Source: JAJXXT01 sp963764465
Lineage (GTDB): Bacteria; Pseudomonadota; Alphaproteobacteria; Acetobacterales; Acetobacteraceae
DNA length: 64,000 nt
Direction of reading: 5' to 3'
NCBI GenBank assembly: GCA_963764465.1
Contig: CAVXSO010000006.1
Coordinates: 1,054,001-1,118,000 of the forward strand
Made by a program: the position numbers and the translations under genes. The notes under the pieces are model-generated. The model did not search any database. It saw nothing but the letters and a program-made list of their open reading frames with translations, and was not told the DNA's origin. This document shows, piece by piece, positions 44,326 to 54,876 of this stretch (position 1 is its first letter; each line of letters opens with the position of its first letter).

Positions 44326-45530
44326 TCAGCCGTTCTGTGGATCAAGAGGTGGTGGGATTGGCGGTACGCCCCCATTAGGATCCTTTGATTTCCCATAGCA
44401 CTGATAGCAATATGGATAAAACGCTCCACCCCCGGGGATCACTTTTCCACATGCCTCGCATTTTAAAGGCGTATTCTTTGCGTCTTGTTGGTCGCCGTTG
44501 CCAGAGCCGCTTCCATTCGAACAGCTGTTGCCCGGCTTGGGGGGAGGCGGAGTATTTGGCCCTGTCGGCGAGGTGAGGTTTAAGCCGAGCGGATCGATGA
44601 AGTTGACCGGATTTCCTCCGACATATGCGTAGAGGTTCCCATACGGATCCGTCCCCTCCCCCAGCGGGTCCCTGGTGAGCCATCTTCCCGCCTGGGGATC
44701 ATAGCCTCTGGCCAGGGTCAGATCGAGCCCGCTGCCCGCCTCATGGAACATCCCGGCATAGGTGAAGTCCGTCGTCGGCGCGGTGGCCTGCAGCGCCTGC
44801 CCGTAGGGATCATAGGCATAGGCCGGCGCGCTGGCGCTGGTGAACACCCGCCGCACCGTGCCCACGGGATCGGGCGCATAGTACTCCGCCGTCGCCGGTG
44901 AGCCGGGAAGGTACTCGCCCTCCGCCAGATACTCCCGGGCCACCGTGCCACCTTGGTTACGCGCCTGGCACATCGCCTGGCCGCACCAGACATAGTCCAG
45001 CGTCGTCGTGCTGCCGCCCGCGGTGTTGGCGATCGCCACCCGCCGGCCCAGCCCGTCATAGGTGAAGCTCGTCGATTTGCCCGGCTGGCCGGGATAGGTC
45101 ACCCCGATCAGCCGTCCGGCCGCGTCCCAGCTATAGGTCCGCTGCCCATCCGAGAGCAGGTGGCCATCCGCGTCGTAGCTCAGGTCCTGGCCGTTGCGGA
45201 CGGTGACCTGGTTCAGGTTGTTCGACCACCCCGATCTGCTGCACCGAGGACGGGTAGACCGTGGGGGCGTCCGAGGTCTCGGTCGAGGACGGTGATCCAG
45301 CCGACATCGTTGCTGGTGTAGGTGAAGCTGCTGCTCTGGCCGGAGGACAGGCCCACGCTCGCGATGCCAGCGAGGCGCCGGTCGCCGCTGTTGGGCAGGT
45401 AGCTCAGCGTGGTGGCCAGCGTCGTGCCGGTCAGTGCGCGGTTGGTGAGCTGGGCGGTCTCGCCGAGATAGCTCAGCGTGAACGCGCCGAGGTCGCTGTT
45501 GTGATCCACCAGGCGGCCGAGCGCGTCGTG
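44326..45530 (-). pseudogene. RHS core with zinc-ribbon tip 3 (N-terminus missing, frameshifts)
   Basis: From 45225 to 44326 one frame encodes an intact RHS core end: VRNGQDLSYDADGHLLSDGQ, YDGLGRRVAIAN, REYLAEGEYLPGSPATAEYY, YDPYGQALQA, then YDPQAGRW, RDPLGEGTDPYGNLYAYVGG and DPLG, followed by a tip of about 85 residues containing a CxxC-x13-CxxC zinc ribbon (CEAC...CYQC) and a Pro-rich end. Further upstream the RHS text continues in other frames (FTLSYLGETAQLTNRAL and SSGQSSSFTYTSNDVGW), with an extra G near 45230 and a second shift near 45280. It stops at about 45530, next to the end of the acetyltransferase gene. Confidence 0.8.
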
Positions 45531-45562
45531 ATGCGGCGCCTTGTCGCCGCGGGCGTGCTTGC

Positions 45563-48283
45563 CTAGGGCTCCGGCGGGATGAGGTCGAGGCGGGCCTCGA
45601 CGACATCGGGCTCGCTGTGCAGGCGGCGCACGGTGAAGCCGAGGCGGCGGACGAAGGCGAGCATGGGCGCGTTGTCGGCGAGCACGGAGCCGATGACGGT
45701 GGTGATGCCCTGGCGCGGGGCCCAGGCGATGAGGCGGTGCATCAGCGTGCGCGCGAGGCCGGTGCCCTTCATGTCCGGCTGGACGACGATGGCGAACTCG
45801 GCCTCCGCCTCGCGCTCGCAGACGAGGCGGGCGATGCCGACGATGTCCGGGCCGCGCAGGGCGACGAAGGCCATTTCGCGGGCGTAGTCGATCTGCGTGA
45901 GCCGGGCGGCGAGGTCGGGCGGCAGCTCGCGGATGGCGTTGAAGAAACGGTAGCGCACGTCCTCGGCCGGCAGGCGGGCGAAGAAGGCGGCGTGGGCCTG
46001 CCCGTCCTCCGGGCGGATCGGGCGCAGGTGGAAGGTGGCGCGGCCGATGGTGACGTCTTCCTCCAAGTCCGAGGGATAGGGCGGGATGGCGAAGAAGGCG
46101 CGGGTGCCGGCCGCGCGCGTGCGGACCCAGGCGTCGGCGACGGCCACCCCCTCGGCATCCGCGAAGACGGGATCGAGGGTGAGGCCGGCGATCGTTTCGT
46201 GGTCGATAAGAAGCTGGCTGATGCGCACGAGCAGGCCGGCCAGAGCCGCGCGGTCCGGCGCCGGGCGGTCCGGGCGGGGGGCGAGGACGGCCTGGGGCAG
46301 GCGGTCCAGCATCGCGTGGGCGAGCGGGAGGTTGAGCGGCGGCAGGCCGCTTGCGGCGAGGTGGCGGTCCTGCGCGAAGGCGCCGCCGGGGGCGAGGAAG
46401 AGCGTGGGGCCGAAGATGGCGTCGTCGTAGAGGCGCAGGCTGAGCGTGGTGGCGCGGCTGGCCTGGCGCTGGATGAGCATTGGCGCGTCATCCGTGTCGG
46501 CGAGGAGGAGGCGGGCGGCGGCGGCGACGGAGAGACGGTCGGTGAGGCCGAGGACGACGCGCTCCTCCGCGACAGGTGGGCCGAGGCGGCGGCGGCGGAG
46601 CGAGACGGGGAAGCCGAGGAGGGTCGCGGCGTCGGCGGCGTCTGACGGCGAGAGGGCGAGGCGGTGCGGCAGCGTGGGGATGCCGTAGGCGGCGAGAAGG
46701 CCGAGGGCGAGGTCCGGCGGCAGGTCGGTGGCGGGGGCGCGGAGCAGGCGGGCGGCGGTGGCGCGGTCTGGTGCCAGGGTTAGGACGGCGGCGGGGACAC
46801 GCTCCGCCGCGGCGGCGCGGATGCGGCGGTGCTGGAGGAGGTGGGCGAAGCCCTGCACCGCGGCGACGGGGCCGGCGAAGACGGCGAAGCCCTGCGCGAT
46901 GAGGGCGGCGCGGTGCTTCGCGGCGTGGCTTTCGCCCATCAGCGCCACGAGGATGGGGATGCCGGTGACGCGGGGCAGCGCCGGGGCGGCGGCGCCCGAT
47001 GCACCGGCGGACGGCGCATGGACGAGGACGATGCCGCCCGCTTCCGGGGCGCGGGCGGCGTGGGGGGCGGGCGCGGTATCGCCGGGCGGGGTTGGGGCGG
47101 CGGTTGGCGGCGTGGGCGCGGTGGCGCCGGGCTGGGCGGGGTTGGCCGATGGGGGGTTGGTGGGTGTCGGGTTGGTGGGTGTCCGGTTGGCGGGTGGGGG
47201 GGCGGGTTCGGCGAGGAGGCGGATGGCGGCGGGGAGGTTCGGTTCCGGCACCAGGAGGGCGCCGCCGAGCGAGGCGGGGGCGGTGGCGCCGAACGGGGCC
47301 AGGCGTGCCAGCAGCGGCGGCGTGGGCTGCATGATGGCGATGCCCTCGCGCAGCGCGGCGTCGGCGGCCAATTGCGCGGGGCCGACACCGTCGGAGACGA
47401 TGGCGAGCGCGGTGCCGCGCGCCGGGGGGGCGTGGGACAGCGTCTCGGCGGCGGCGAGCAGCGCCTCGAACGTGGTGACGGTGAGGACGCCGACGCGCGC
47501 GAGGGCGGCGACGAAGGCGGCCTCGGCGTCGCCGCCGGCGTCCGCCGCGAGGGCGCCGGCGCGAAGGGCGACGACGGGGCGCAGGCGGGCGGCGGCGCGG
47601 GCGGCGGAGAGGAAGGCGCGGCGGTCGCGCAGGCGGCGGATCTCGATGAGGATGGCGCCGGTTTCCGGCTGCTGGGACAGCCAGTCCAGCGCCACGTTGA
47701 AGCCGAGGTCGTGGTTGCTGCCGATGCCGACGACGTGGCTGAAGCCGACGCCGTTGGGCTCCGCCCAGTCCAGCACGGCGCGGGCGATGGCGGAGGACTG
47801 GGCGATGAGTGCGAGGCGGCCCCTGGGGATGGGGCAGTGCGAGGTGGTGGCATCGAGCCCCAGGGGTGTCACGGCGAGGCCGAAGCTGTAGGGGCCGAGG
47901 AGGCGGATGCCGGTCTCGCGGGCGATGGGGGCGAGGCCGCCCGCGGGGCCGGGGCCGGGGACGATCGCGGCCTCCGTGCCGCGGGCGGCGAGAGCGGCGC
48001 AGGCTGCGGCGATGGCATCGGGCGGGAGGCAGAGGACGGCGAGGTCCGGGCCCCTGCCCTCGGCCACGGCAGAGGGGGGCGCGAGCGCCGAGGCGTCCGA
48101 CGCGGCCGTTATGTGGCCGGCGAAGCCGCCGGATTCGAGGCGGGCGAGCATGGCGGCGCCGGCCGGGGAACCGGCGCCGAGCACGGCCACGCTGGCGGGC
48201 TGGAACAGGCGTTCCGGCCGGAATCGGGCGGGAACCGCGGCGGGCTGGATGGTGGCGATTTGCCTGGTGGCCTTTGCGGACAT
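45563..48283 (-). CDS. Pat/PatZ-type protein acetyltransferase (ADP-forming acyl-CoA synthetase-GNAT fusion)
   Basis: A 906-aa protein. Order: CoA-binding and succinyl-CoA-synthetase-like alpha region (about 20-480, with VAVLGAGSPAG and VVGIGSNHDLGF), a Pro/Thr/Asn-rich linker (about 355-410), an ATP-grasp-like beta region (about 545-740), and a C-terminal GNAT domain (about 755-906, VRYRFFNAIRELPPD, FAIVVQPDMKGTGLARTLMH and MLAFVRRLGF). This is the layout of PatZ/YfiQ lysine acetyltransferases, whose synthetase part is usually regulatory. Likely targets are acyl-CoA synthetases. ATG 48283 is chosen because translation upstream is wrong-frame text. It is divergent from the aminoethylphosphonate-type importer and is the right border of the RHS island. 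Confidence 0.9.
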   Translation of the reverse strand: MSAKATRQIATIQPAAVPARFRPERLFQPASVAVLGAGSPAGAAMLARLESGGFAGHITAASDASALAPPSAVAEGRGPDLAVLCLPPDAIAAACAALAARGTEAAIVPGPGPAGGLAPIARETGIRLLGPYSFGLAVTPLGLDATTSHCPIPRGRLALIAQSSAIARAVLDWAEPNGVGFSHVVGIGSNHDLGFNVALDWLSQQPETGAILIEIRRLRDRRAFLSAARAAARLRPVVALRAGALAADAGGDAEAAFVAALARVGVLTVTTFEALLAAAETLSHAPPARGTALAIVSDGVGPAQLAADAALREGIAIMQPTPPLLARLAPFGATAPASLGGALLVPEPNLPAAIRLLAEPAPPPANRTPTNPTPTNPPSANPAQPGATAPTPPTAAPTPPGDTAPAPHAARAPEAGGIVLVHAPSAGASGAAAPALPRVTGIPILVALMGESHAAKHRAALIAQGFAVFAGPVAAVQGFAHLLQHRRIRAAAAERVPAAVLTLAPDRATAARLLRAPATDLPPDLALGLLAAYGIPTLPHRLALSPSDAADAATLLGFPVSLRRRRLGPPVAEERVVLGLTDRLSVAAAARLLLADTDDAPMLIQRQASRATTLSLRLYDDAIFGPTLFLAPGGAFAQDRHLAASGLPPLNLPLAHAMLDRLPQAVLAPRPDRPAPDRAALAGLLVRISQLLIDHETIAGLTLDPVFADAEGVAVADAWVRTRAAGTRAFFAIPPYPSDLEEDVTIGRATFHLRPIRPEDGQAHAAFFARLPAEDVRYRFFNAIRELPPDLAARLTQIDYAREMAFVALRGPDIVGIARLVCEREAEAEFAIVVQPDMKGTGLARTLMHRLIAWAPRQGITTVIGSVLADNAPMLAFVRRLGFTVRRLHSEPDVVEARLDLIPPEP
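47155..47199. repeat. 15-bp tandem repeat (3 units) inside the acetyltransferase gene
   Basis: Units GGTTGGTGGGTGTCG, GGTTGGTGGGTGTCC and GGTTGGCGGGTGGGG follow each other without gaps (47155-47169, 47170-47184, 47185-47199). On the coding strand they encode the TPTNP-type linker. Confidence 0.8.
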
Positions 48284-48444
48284 CGCTTGGTAAGCCGTCC
48301 CTCGATCGTGCCGTGGCGGGGGGGAGCGAGTATGGCAGCGATGGGCCGCGGCGCCGAGAGCACGCGTCATGGAACCGTCACGGGACAAGCGGCCGGCGGC
48401 GCGACAAAGACGGGGACGGCTCATCCAACGAAAAGGGAGACTTG

Positions 48445-49476
48445 ATGACCAGGTTCACGGCAAGCGCCGCCCTCGCCGGCGTGGCACTCCTGTTCGGGCT
48501 CGCGGGCGCGCGGGCGCAGGGGGTGGTGACGATCTATTCCGCCGACGGGCTGCATGACGGCTCGCCCAACTGGTACCAGACGGAGTTCGACGCTTTCACG
48601 AAGGCGACGGGCATCAGGGTGCAGTACGTGGAGGCGGGCTCCGGCGTGGTGGTCGACCGCGTGGAGAAGGAAAAGGGGAACCCGCAGGCGGATGTGCTGG
48701 TGACGCTGCCGCCGTTCATCCAGAAGGCGGCGGCGGACGGGATGCTGGCGCCGTACGTGCCGGCGGATGCGGGCCGGATCGAGGCTTCCGGCAGCGACAA
48801 GCAGCACCGCTACTACCCGATGGTCGATGACTACGTGAACTTCGTCTACAACGCGGCGGTGCTGAAGACGGCGCCGGCGACGTTCGAGGACATGCTGAAC
48901 CCGAAGTTCAAGAACAAGATCCAGTATTCGACCCCGGGCCAGGCGGGCGACGGCACCGCGGTGATGATCCAGGTGTTCCATGTGTTCGGCGGCAAGGACG
49001 CGGGGTTCGCGTACCTGAAGAAGCTGCAGGCGAACAATGTGGGCCCATCCTCCTCCACCGGGCGGCTCACGGGGCTCGTGAACAAGGGCGAGTTGTGGGT
49101 GGCGAACGGCGATATCCAGATGAACTTCGCGCAGATGAAGGCGAACCCGAATATCCGCGTGTTCTGGCCGGCGGGGCCGGATGGCAAGCGCTCCACCTTC
49201 GCCGACGGATATGTGGTCGGGCTGGTGAAGGGCGCGCCGCACGAGGCGAACGGGAAGAAGCTGATCGACTTCTTGCTGAGCAAGGCCGCGCAGGAGCAGG
49301 TGAGCTCCATCGCGCAGGGGTTTCCGGTGCGGACGGACGTGCAGCCGACGGACGACAATTACAGGCAGCTGAAGGCGATGATGCAGGGGGTGGAGATCTG
49401 GACGCCCGACTGGGACGCGGTGCTTTCGACGCTGAAGGAAGACGTGGCGCGCTGGCACCAGGAGACGGGTAGCTAG
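48445..49476 (+). CDS. ABC substrate-binding protein, 2-aminoethylphosphonate type (PhnS-like)
   Basis: A 343-aa periplasmic iron/phosphonate-type binding protein with a Sec signal (cleavage after GARAQG, about residue 24). The segment VVTIYSADGLHDGSPNWYQT and the YVEAGSGVVVDRV and QADVLVTLPPFI text match the 2-aminoethylphosphonate-binding subgroup rather than ferric-ion binders. GGGAG lies seven bases before ATG 48445. It is the first gene of a plus-strand operon with an ATPase and two permeases. No phosphonatase or PhnW gene is adjacent, so the substrate assignment rests on sequence style and operon form. Confidence 0.85.
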   Translation: MTRFTASAALAGVALLFGLAGARAQGVVTIYSADGLHDGSPNWYQTEFDAFTKATGIRVQYVEAGSGVVVDRVEKEKGNPQADVLVTLPPFIQKAAADGMLAPYVPADAGRIEASGSDKQHRYYPMVDDYVNFVYNAAVLKTAPATFEDMLNPKFKNKIQYSTPGQAGDGTAVMIQVFHVFGGKDAGFAYLKKLQANNVGPSSSTGRLTGLVNKGELWVANGDIQMNFAQMKANPNIRVFWPAGPDGKRSTFADGYVVGLVKGAPHEANGKKLIDFLLSKAAQEQVSSIAQGFPVRTDVQPTDDNYRQLKAMMQGVEIWTPDWDAVLSTLKEDVARWHQETGS

Positions 49477-49482
49477 GGCGCG

Positions 49483-50578
<1,096 letters not shown>

Positions 50579-50586
<8 letters not shown>

Positions 50587-51511
50587 CGCGCGCCGGCCGG
50601 CGCCGAAGGTGCCGGGGGCGAGGCTGCCGAGGCTGGGGCTGCCGATGCCGGGGCTGCCGAGGCTGGGGCTGCCGAGGCTGGGGCTGCCGAGGCTGGGGCT
50701 GCCGATGCTGGGGCTGTCGATGCTGGGACTGCCGATGCTGGGGCTGCTGGCGAGCGTGATCTATCCCCTGGCGCTCTCGGTGAGGACCGCGCTGGGCGGG
50801 GGCGTGCTGGCGCAGGTGTTTCGCGCGACGTGGTTCCAGGCGGCGGTGGTGCATACGGCGACGATCGCGCTGGCGGCGACGGCGGGCTGCATCCTGCTGG
50901 CGCTGGTGCTGGGGCTGGTGCTGGCGTTCCTGCCCTTCCCCGGCGCGGCGCTGATCTCGCGGGCGATCGACACGGTGATCGCGCTGCCGACGTTTCTGGT
51001 GGCGCTGGCGTTCACGTTTCTCTATGGCTCCGCGGGGGTGCTGAACGAGGCGCTGATGGCGGTGCTGCACACCGACGTGGCGCCCGTTGCGTTTCTGTAT
51101 ACGCCCTGGGGCGTGATCCTGATCGAGATCACGGTTTACACGCCCTTCGTGCTGCGGCCGTTGCTGGCGGCGTTCGCGCAGATCGACCCGGCGCAGCTGG
51201 AGATGGCGAGCAGCCTGGGGGCCGGGCCCTGGCGGATCATCAGGCGGATCATTCTGCCGGCGGCGGTCCCTGCCCTGCTGGCCGGCGGTTCCCTGTGCCT
51301 GTTGCTGACCGTGAACGAATTCGGGGTGCTGTTCTTCATCGGGGCGAAGGGCGTGATCACGCTGCCGCTGCTGATCTACGACAAGGCGATCCAGGAATTC
51401 GACTATCCGACCGCGTGCGCGGTGGCGCTGGTGAACGTGGCGCTGTCGCTGTCGCTGTTCGCGGTCTATCGGGGCGCGCTGCGGCGGATCGCGATGGCCG
51501 CGCATGTCTAG
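50579..51511 (+). CDS. ABC transporter permease 1 (PhnU-like) with LPxLG-repeat N-terminus
   Basis: A 310-aa permease. After MSSARRPAPKVPGAR the first 40 residues are eight tandem pentapeptides (LPRLG, LPMPG, LPRLG three times, LPMLG, LSMLG, LPMLG) leading straight into the first membrane helix. The rest has six spans and the EAA loop EMASSLGAGPWRIIRRIILP. The repeats are encoded by 15-base units at 50624-50743 and are unlikely to be part of the ancestral permease. They extend hydrophobic sequence ahead of TM1 and could alter insertion. The start overlaps the ATPase stop and the stop overlaps the second permease start. Confidence 0.9.
50624..50743. repeat. 15-bp tandem repeat (8 units) in permease gene
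   Basis: Eight consecutive 15-base units of CTGCCGAGGCTGGGG type. Units 1, 3, 4 and 5 are identical; the others differ at one to three positions. The unit length keeps the reading frame, so copy number can change by slippage without destroying the gene. Confidence 0.92.
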
Positions 51512-52319
51512 GCGCTGGCGCTTCGCGGCGTGGGCGGTGGCGTGGCTGCTGCTGCTGGTGTTCTACGCGGGGCCGCTGCTGCTGATCGTGCTCGCGAGCA
51601 TCGCGGGGCAGTGGAACGGGGCGCTGCCGAGCCACCTCACGCTGCGTCATTACGGGGAGGCACTGACCGGGGACCAGGCGGGATCGCTGTGGGCGAGCCT
51701 GGCGACGGGGATGGCGGCGAGCATGATCGCGCTGGTGCTGGGGACGATGGCCGCACTGGCGCTGCGCGGGGCGGGCCGCGCGGTGCGGCGGGCTGGCGCG
51801 GTCCTGTTCTACCTGCCGAGCGCGGTGCCGACGGTCTCGGTCGGGCTCGGGCTGCTGGTGGCGTACAGCCAGAAGCCGGTGCTGCTGAACGGGACGATCG
51901 CGATCGTCGTGCTGGCGCACCTGGCGATCGTCTCCGCGTTCGCGTTCGGGGCGGTGGACGCTGGGCTGGCGCGGTTGGCGCCGGAATACGAGGAGGTGGC
52001 CTCCGGCCTCGGGGCGCGGCGGTTCTACCTGTTGCGGCGGGTGACGCTGCCGTTGCTGGCGCCGTACCTGGGGGCGGCGTTCAACCTGGCGTTCGCGCTG
52101 TCCATGGGGGAGTTGGCGGCGACGATCATGGTGTATCCGCCGGGGTGGGTGACGATGCCGGTTTCGATCTTCGCGCTGACGGACCGGGGGGACACGTTCG
52201 AGGCGGCGGCCTTGACCGTGATCCTCGCGGCGGCGACGCTGATCGTGTTGGGATTCGTGGCGCGCGCGCTGGCGCACGCAGGCGGGTACCGGTTGGCAAA
52301 GGACGAGACGGCACGATGA
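51504..52319 (+). CDS. ABC transporter permease 2 (PhnV-like)
   Basis: A 271-aa permease with six spans and EAA-type loop EYEEVASGLGARRFYLLRRV. It starts within the end of permease 1 (ATGTCTAG) and its stop overlaps the ATG of the hydrolase gene (ATGA). It forms the membrane channel with permease 1. Confidence 0.92.
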   Translation: MSRRWRFAAWAVAWLLLLVFYAGPLLLIVLASIAGQWNGALPSHLTLRHYGEALTGDQAGSLWASLATGMAASMIALVLGTMAALALRGAGRAVRRAGAVLFYLPSAVPTVSVGLGLLVAYSQKPVLLNGTIAIVVLAHLAIVSAFAFGAVDAGLARLAPEYEEVASGLGARRFYLLRRVTLPLLAPYLGAAFNLAFALSMGELAATIMVYPPGWVTMPVSIFALTDRGDTFEAAALTVILAAATLIVLGFVARALAHAGGYRLAKDETAR

Positions 52320-53281
52320 GCGGCACGATGAAGAGCGACCCGCGCTGGGACCCTGAGATGCTGGCGGCGCGCGAGCGGCAGGACGCGTATGCGGCGACGC
52401 TGCCGGCGCAGGTGATGGCACACCCGTTCGACGCGGCGCGGGCGATCAACGACACGGTCGCGGCGATGTGGTGCGAGGGCGGGCCCGCGATGGCGGAGAC
52501 GCGGGAGTTTTCGTTGCGGTTGCGCGGACGGCTGGTGGCGTGCCGGCTGCATCGTCCCCGGGTTGATGCGGCGTTGCCGCTGCTGGTGTGGGTGCATGGC
52601 GGGGGATGGGTGTTCGCCTCCATCGACACGCATGACCGGCTGGGGCGGGAGCTGGCGGCCGCTGGCGACGTGGCGGTACTGCTGGTGGACTACGCGCTGG
52701 CGCCGGAGGCGAAGTTTCCCGCGGCGCTCTACGAAGTCGATGCGCTGCTGCGGCGGGTGGCGGACGAGGCGGCCGCGTGGGGCGTCGATGGTTCGCGCGT
52801 GCTGGTGGGTGGGGATTCCGCGGGCGGGAACCTGGCACTCGCCGCCGCGATGCTGGCGCGGGACGCGGGGGGTGCGAGGCTTGCCGGCGTGCTGGCGGCG
52901 TACCCGGTGACGGACGCTGATTTCGAATCGCCAACGTATGTCGAGTTCGCGGAAGGGTATGGGCTGACGGCGGCGGGGATGCGGGCGTACTGGGAGCTGT
53001 ATCTCGGGCACGAGGCGGACCGGTTCAACCCGCTGGCGGCACCGTTGCGGGGGGATGCGGGCGGCCTGCCGCCGGTGTTCATGCCGCTCGCGGAGATCGA
53101 CGTGCTGCGCAGCGAGGGCGAGCTTATGGCGGCGAAGATTTCGGCCGCCGGCGGGCGGTGCGAGGCGCCGGTCTATCGTGGGATGGCGCATGGGTTTCTG
53201 CGCCAGTCGGGGGCGGTGAGCGGGGCGCGGCGCGCGGTGGATGAATGCGGGGCCTGGTTGCGGGGGGTGACGGGGCGGTGA
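52316..53281 (+). CDS. Alpha/beta hydrolase (hormone-sensitive-lipase family)
   Basis: A 321-aa hydrolase with the oxyanion-hole motif HGGGW (94-98), nucleophile Ser168 in GGDSAGG, an Asp in EIDVLRSEGE and a late His in GMAHGF, completing the triad. This is the HSL/esterase family acting on short-chain esters. Its ATG overlaps the permease stop, so it belongs to the importer operon; the imported solute or a derivative may be an ester or amide. It has no signal peptide and is cytoplasmic. Confidence 0.92.
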   Translation: MSGTMKSDPRWDPEMLAARERQDAYAATLPAQVMAHPFDAARAINDTVAAMWCEGGPAMAETREFSLRLRGRLVACRLHRPRVDAALPLLVWVHGGGWVFASIDTHDRLGRELAAAGDVAVLLVDYALAPEAKFPAALYEVDALLRRVADEAAAWGVDGSRVLVGGDSAGGNLALAAAMLARDAGGARLAGVLAAYPVTDADFESPTYVEFAEGYGLTAAGMRAYWELYLGHEADRFNPLAAPLRGDAGGLPPVFMPLAEIDVLRSEGELMAAKISAAGGRCEAPVYRGMAHGFLRQSGAVSGARRAVDECGAWLRGVTGR

Positions 53282-53369
53282 TCTCGCGGCGCGGCAGGGC
53301 CCGGATTTCGATGTTGCCAATGAGAAACGGAGTGGCCCGATGCCCGCCGTTGCGGACGTTCAGCCCCTG

Positions 53370-54503
53370 TCAGCGAGGGCGCAGAACATCGAGAAGGGAA
53401 TCCAGTTCCTCGGCCGTGTTGTGATAATGGGGAGAGACGCGAATTGCGCCACCCCGCAGGCTGGTGATGATGCCTTGCTTTGTCAGGCGCTGGTGAATGC
53501 GTTGTGGATCGGATGACGGGGGCTTGATCAGGACGATGCCTGATCGTTCGGATTCGGCCAGGTGAAGCACGGGTTCGAGGTCGTTGGCGGCCAGGCCTTC
53601 GAAAAGATGCCGAATGAGCGATAGCAGGCGGCGCTCGATGCGCTCGATCCCGATGTCCTGTATCGTCGCGAGGCGCTGGGAAAGCCCGTAGATGCCGGCG
53701 CAGTTTTCGCTGCCGGGCTCGAAGCGCTCGGCGGTATCGAGGAAATCGAGGGTCCGGTTGAAGGCGTAGGGTTCCTTGACGGAGAGCCAGCCGACAAGCC
53801 GCGGCTGGACCGTGTTCATGGCGCGATCCGATATCGCCATGAAGCCGGCGCCCACCGGTCCCATCAGCCATTTATGGGCAGCGACGACCAGAACATCGAT
53901 GTCGGCGTCGCTGACGTTCAACGACATCGCACCGATTGATTGCGTTCCGTCGACCACCAGAAGCGCGTTGGCGCGGTGGCATAACGCAGCAATGGGTGGG
54001 AGATCGACCTTGTAGCCGTTGTAGTATTGCACGTGACTGAGGGCGACAACGCGGGTCTTGTCGTCGATATAGGCCCTGAGCAGATCCGCGGTGACGCGAC
54101 CATCCGCGGGGACGACGCGCCGCAGTTCCACGCCGTTTGCCTCCAACTGAATCCAGGGCAGGAAGTTGGAGGGAAAATCCATGGCCGGGACCACGATATT
54201 GTCGCCCGGCGCAGCGTCGATCCCCAAGGCGATCATCGACATGCCGATGGAGGTGTTCTGGACGTAGGCGATCTGCCCGGCCCGTGCGCCGACGAGGGCA
54301 GCGGCCAGCGCCCTTCCCCTCGCGTACTCGGCATGCGCCTCGTTCGAGGAAAGCGCCATCCGCGTGAGCATGTTGTCGGTGCCGCGCATCATGGCTCGCT
54401 GCACGGACAGCGAGATCGGCGCGATCGCGGCATGATTGAGGAAGGTGCATGTCCGCAGAAAGGGCGTGTCTTCGCGCCATGACGTGACCGGATCGCCGCT
54501 CAT
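53370..54503 (-). CDS. Class V aminotransferase-family PLP enzyme
   Basis: A 377-aa enzyme of the NifS/isopenicillin-N-epimerase-like branch. The PLP Lys is K211 (AAHKWLMGP). Asp185 in VVDGTQSIG binds the pyridine nitrogen, and FLNHAAIAP near residue 21 is the usual N-terminal motif. It has somewhat lower GC and more varied codons than its neighbours. It is convergent with the hydrolase of the phosphonate-type operon. Class V includes PhnW (2-aminoethylphosphonate transaminase), but this sequence looks closer to cysteine-desulfurase/epimerase-type members, so the reaction is left open. Confidence 0.88.
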   Translation of the reverse strand: MSGDPVTSWREDTPFLRTCTFLNHAAIAPISLSVQRAMMRGTDNMLTRMALSSNEAHAEYARGRALAAALVGARAGQIAYVQNTSIGMSMIALGIDAAPGDNIVVPAMDFPSNFLPWIQLEANGVELRRVVPADGRVTADLLRAYIDDKTRVVALSHVQYYNGYKVDLPPIAALCHRANALLVVDGTQSIGAMSLNVSDADIDVLVVAAHKWLMGPVGAGFMAISDRAMNTVQPRLVGWLSVKEPYAFNRTLDFLDTAERFEPGSENCAGIYGLSQRLATIQDIGIERIERRLLSLIRHLFEGLAANDLEPVLHLAESERSGIVLIKPPSSDPQRIHQRLTKQGIITSLRGGAIRVSPHYHNTAEELDSLLDVLRPR

Positions 54504-54580
54504 GCTGTCGGACCTCGCCGGTTGGTTGCCAACTCTGCGGCCGCGGCAACGAAGTCCGCAAGCAATTATTGGCGACGTCG

Positions 54581-54784
54581 CTACTCGTCCGCGAGTTCGC
54601 TTTCAATTGCGGCAAGGACCTCGGAAAGTCTGGCGATCGTGTCTGCGTTTAGGCTCACAAAGGGGGGGCGTGGTGGCGGCGGCTGCATCTTGAGCAGCGC
54701 GATCTGATCCTTCAATTTCTCGCGCGTCTCGAGCAGTTCGTCCCGGCGGGATTTCTCGGGCTTATTGGATTTTCGCCACCACAT
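54581..54784 (-). CDS. 67-aa coiled-coil hypothetical protein
   Basis: A small protein: a basic Trp-containing start (MWWRKSNKPEKSRRDELLET), a helical Leu/Lys-rich stretch, a PPPPRPP turn, and a second helix (IARLSEVLAAIESELADE). It is predicted to be a short helical hairpin. No strong ribosome site is visible. Function is unknown; it lies alone between the aminotransferase and the Liv operon. Confidence 0.55.
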   Translation of the reverse strand: MWWRKSNKPEKSRRDELLETREKLKDQIALLKMQPPPPRPPFVSLNADTIARLSEVLAAIESELADE

Positions 54785-54876
54785 TGAAAAAGAATAGCGC
54801 CAATGGTCTCGTTCAGCCAGGATTTTAGCTCGGCGAAACAAGCCGGCACCGGACAGGCACCGCCTCTCCGGCGGCG

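Larger units (their letters stand above)
33993..45562. other. RHS fragment island
   Basis: Five RHS pieces (33993-34345, 35039-35697, 40524-40800, 41244-41822, 44326-45530), all on the minus strand, without any RHS N-terminus, between the ABC binding-protein gene and the acetyltransferase gene. The pieces share near-identical DNA but end in three different tips with three different downstream ORFs. The island also contains an IS21 remnant, a truncated methyltransferase and the plus-strand Asp-box cassette. Repeated RHS DNA and the IS element give obvious routes for recombination. Confidence 0.8.

Noticed and set aside
53370..54503. Class V aminotransferase as PhnW beside the phosphonate-type importer.
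   Set aside because: The gene is convergent, not in the operon, and its motifs look closer to cysteine-desulfurase/epimerase-type enzymes. The link remains only a possibility.
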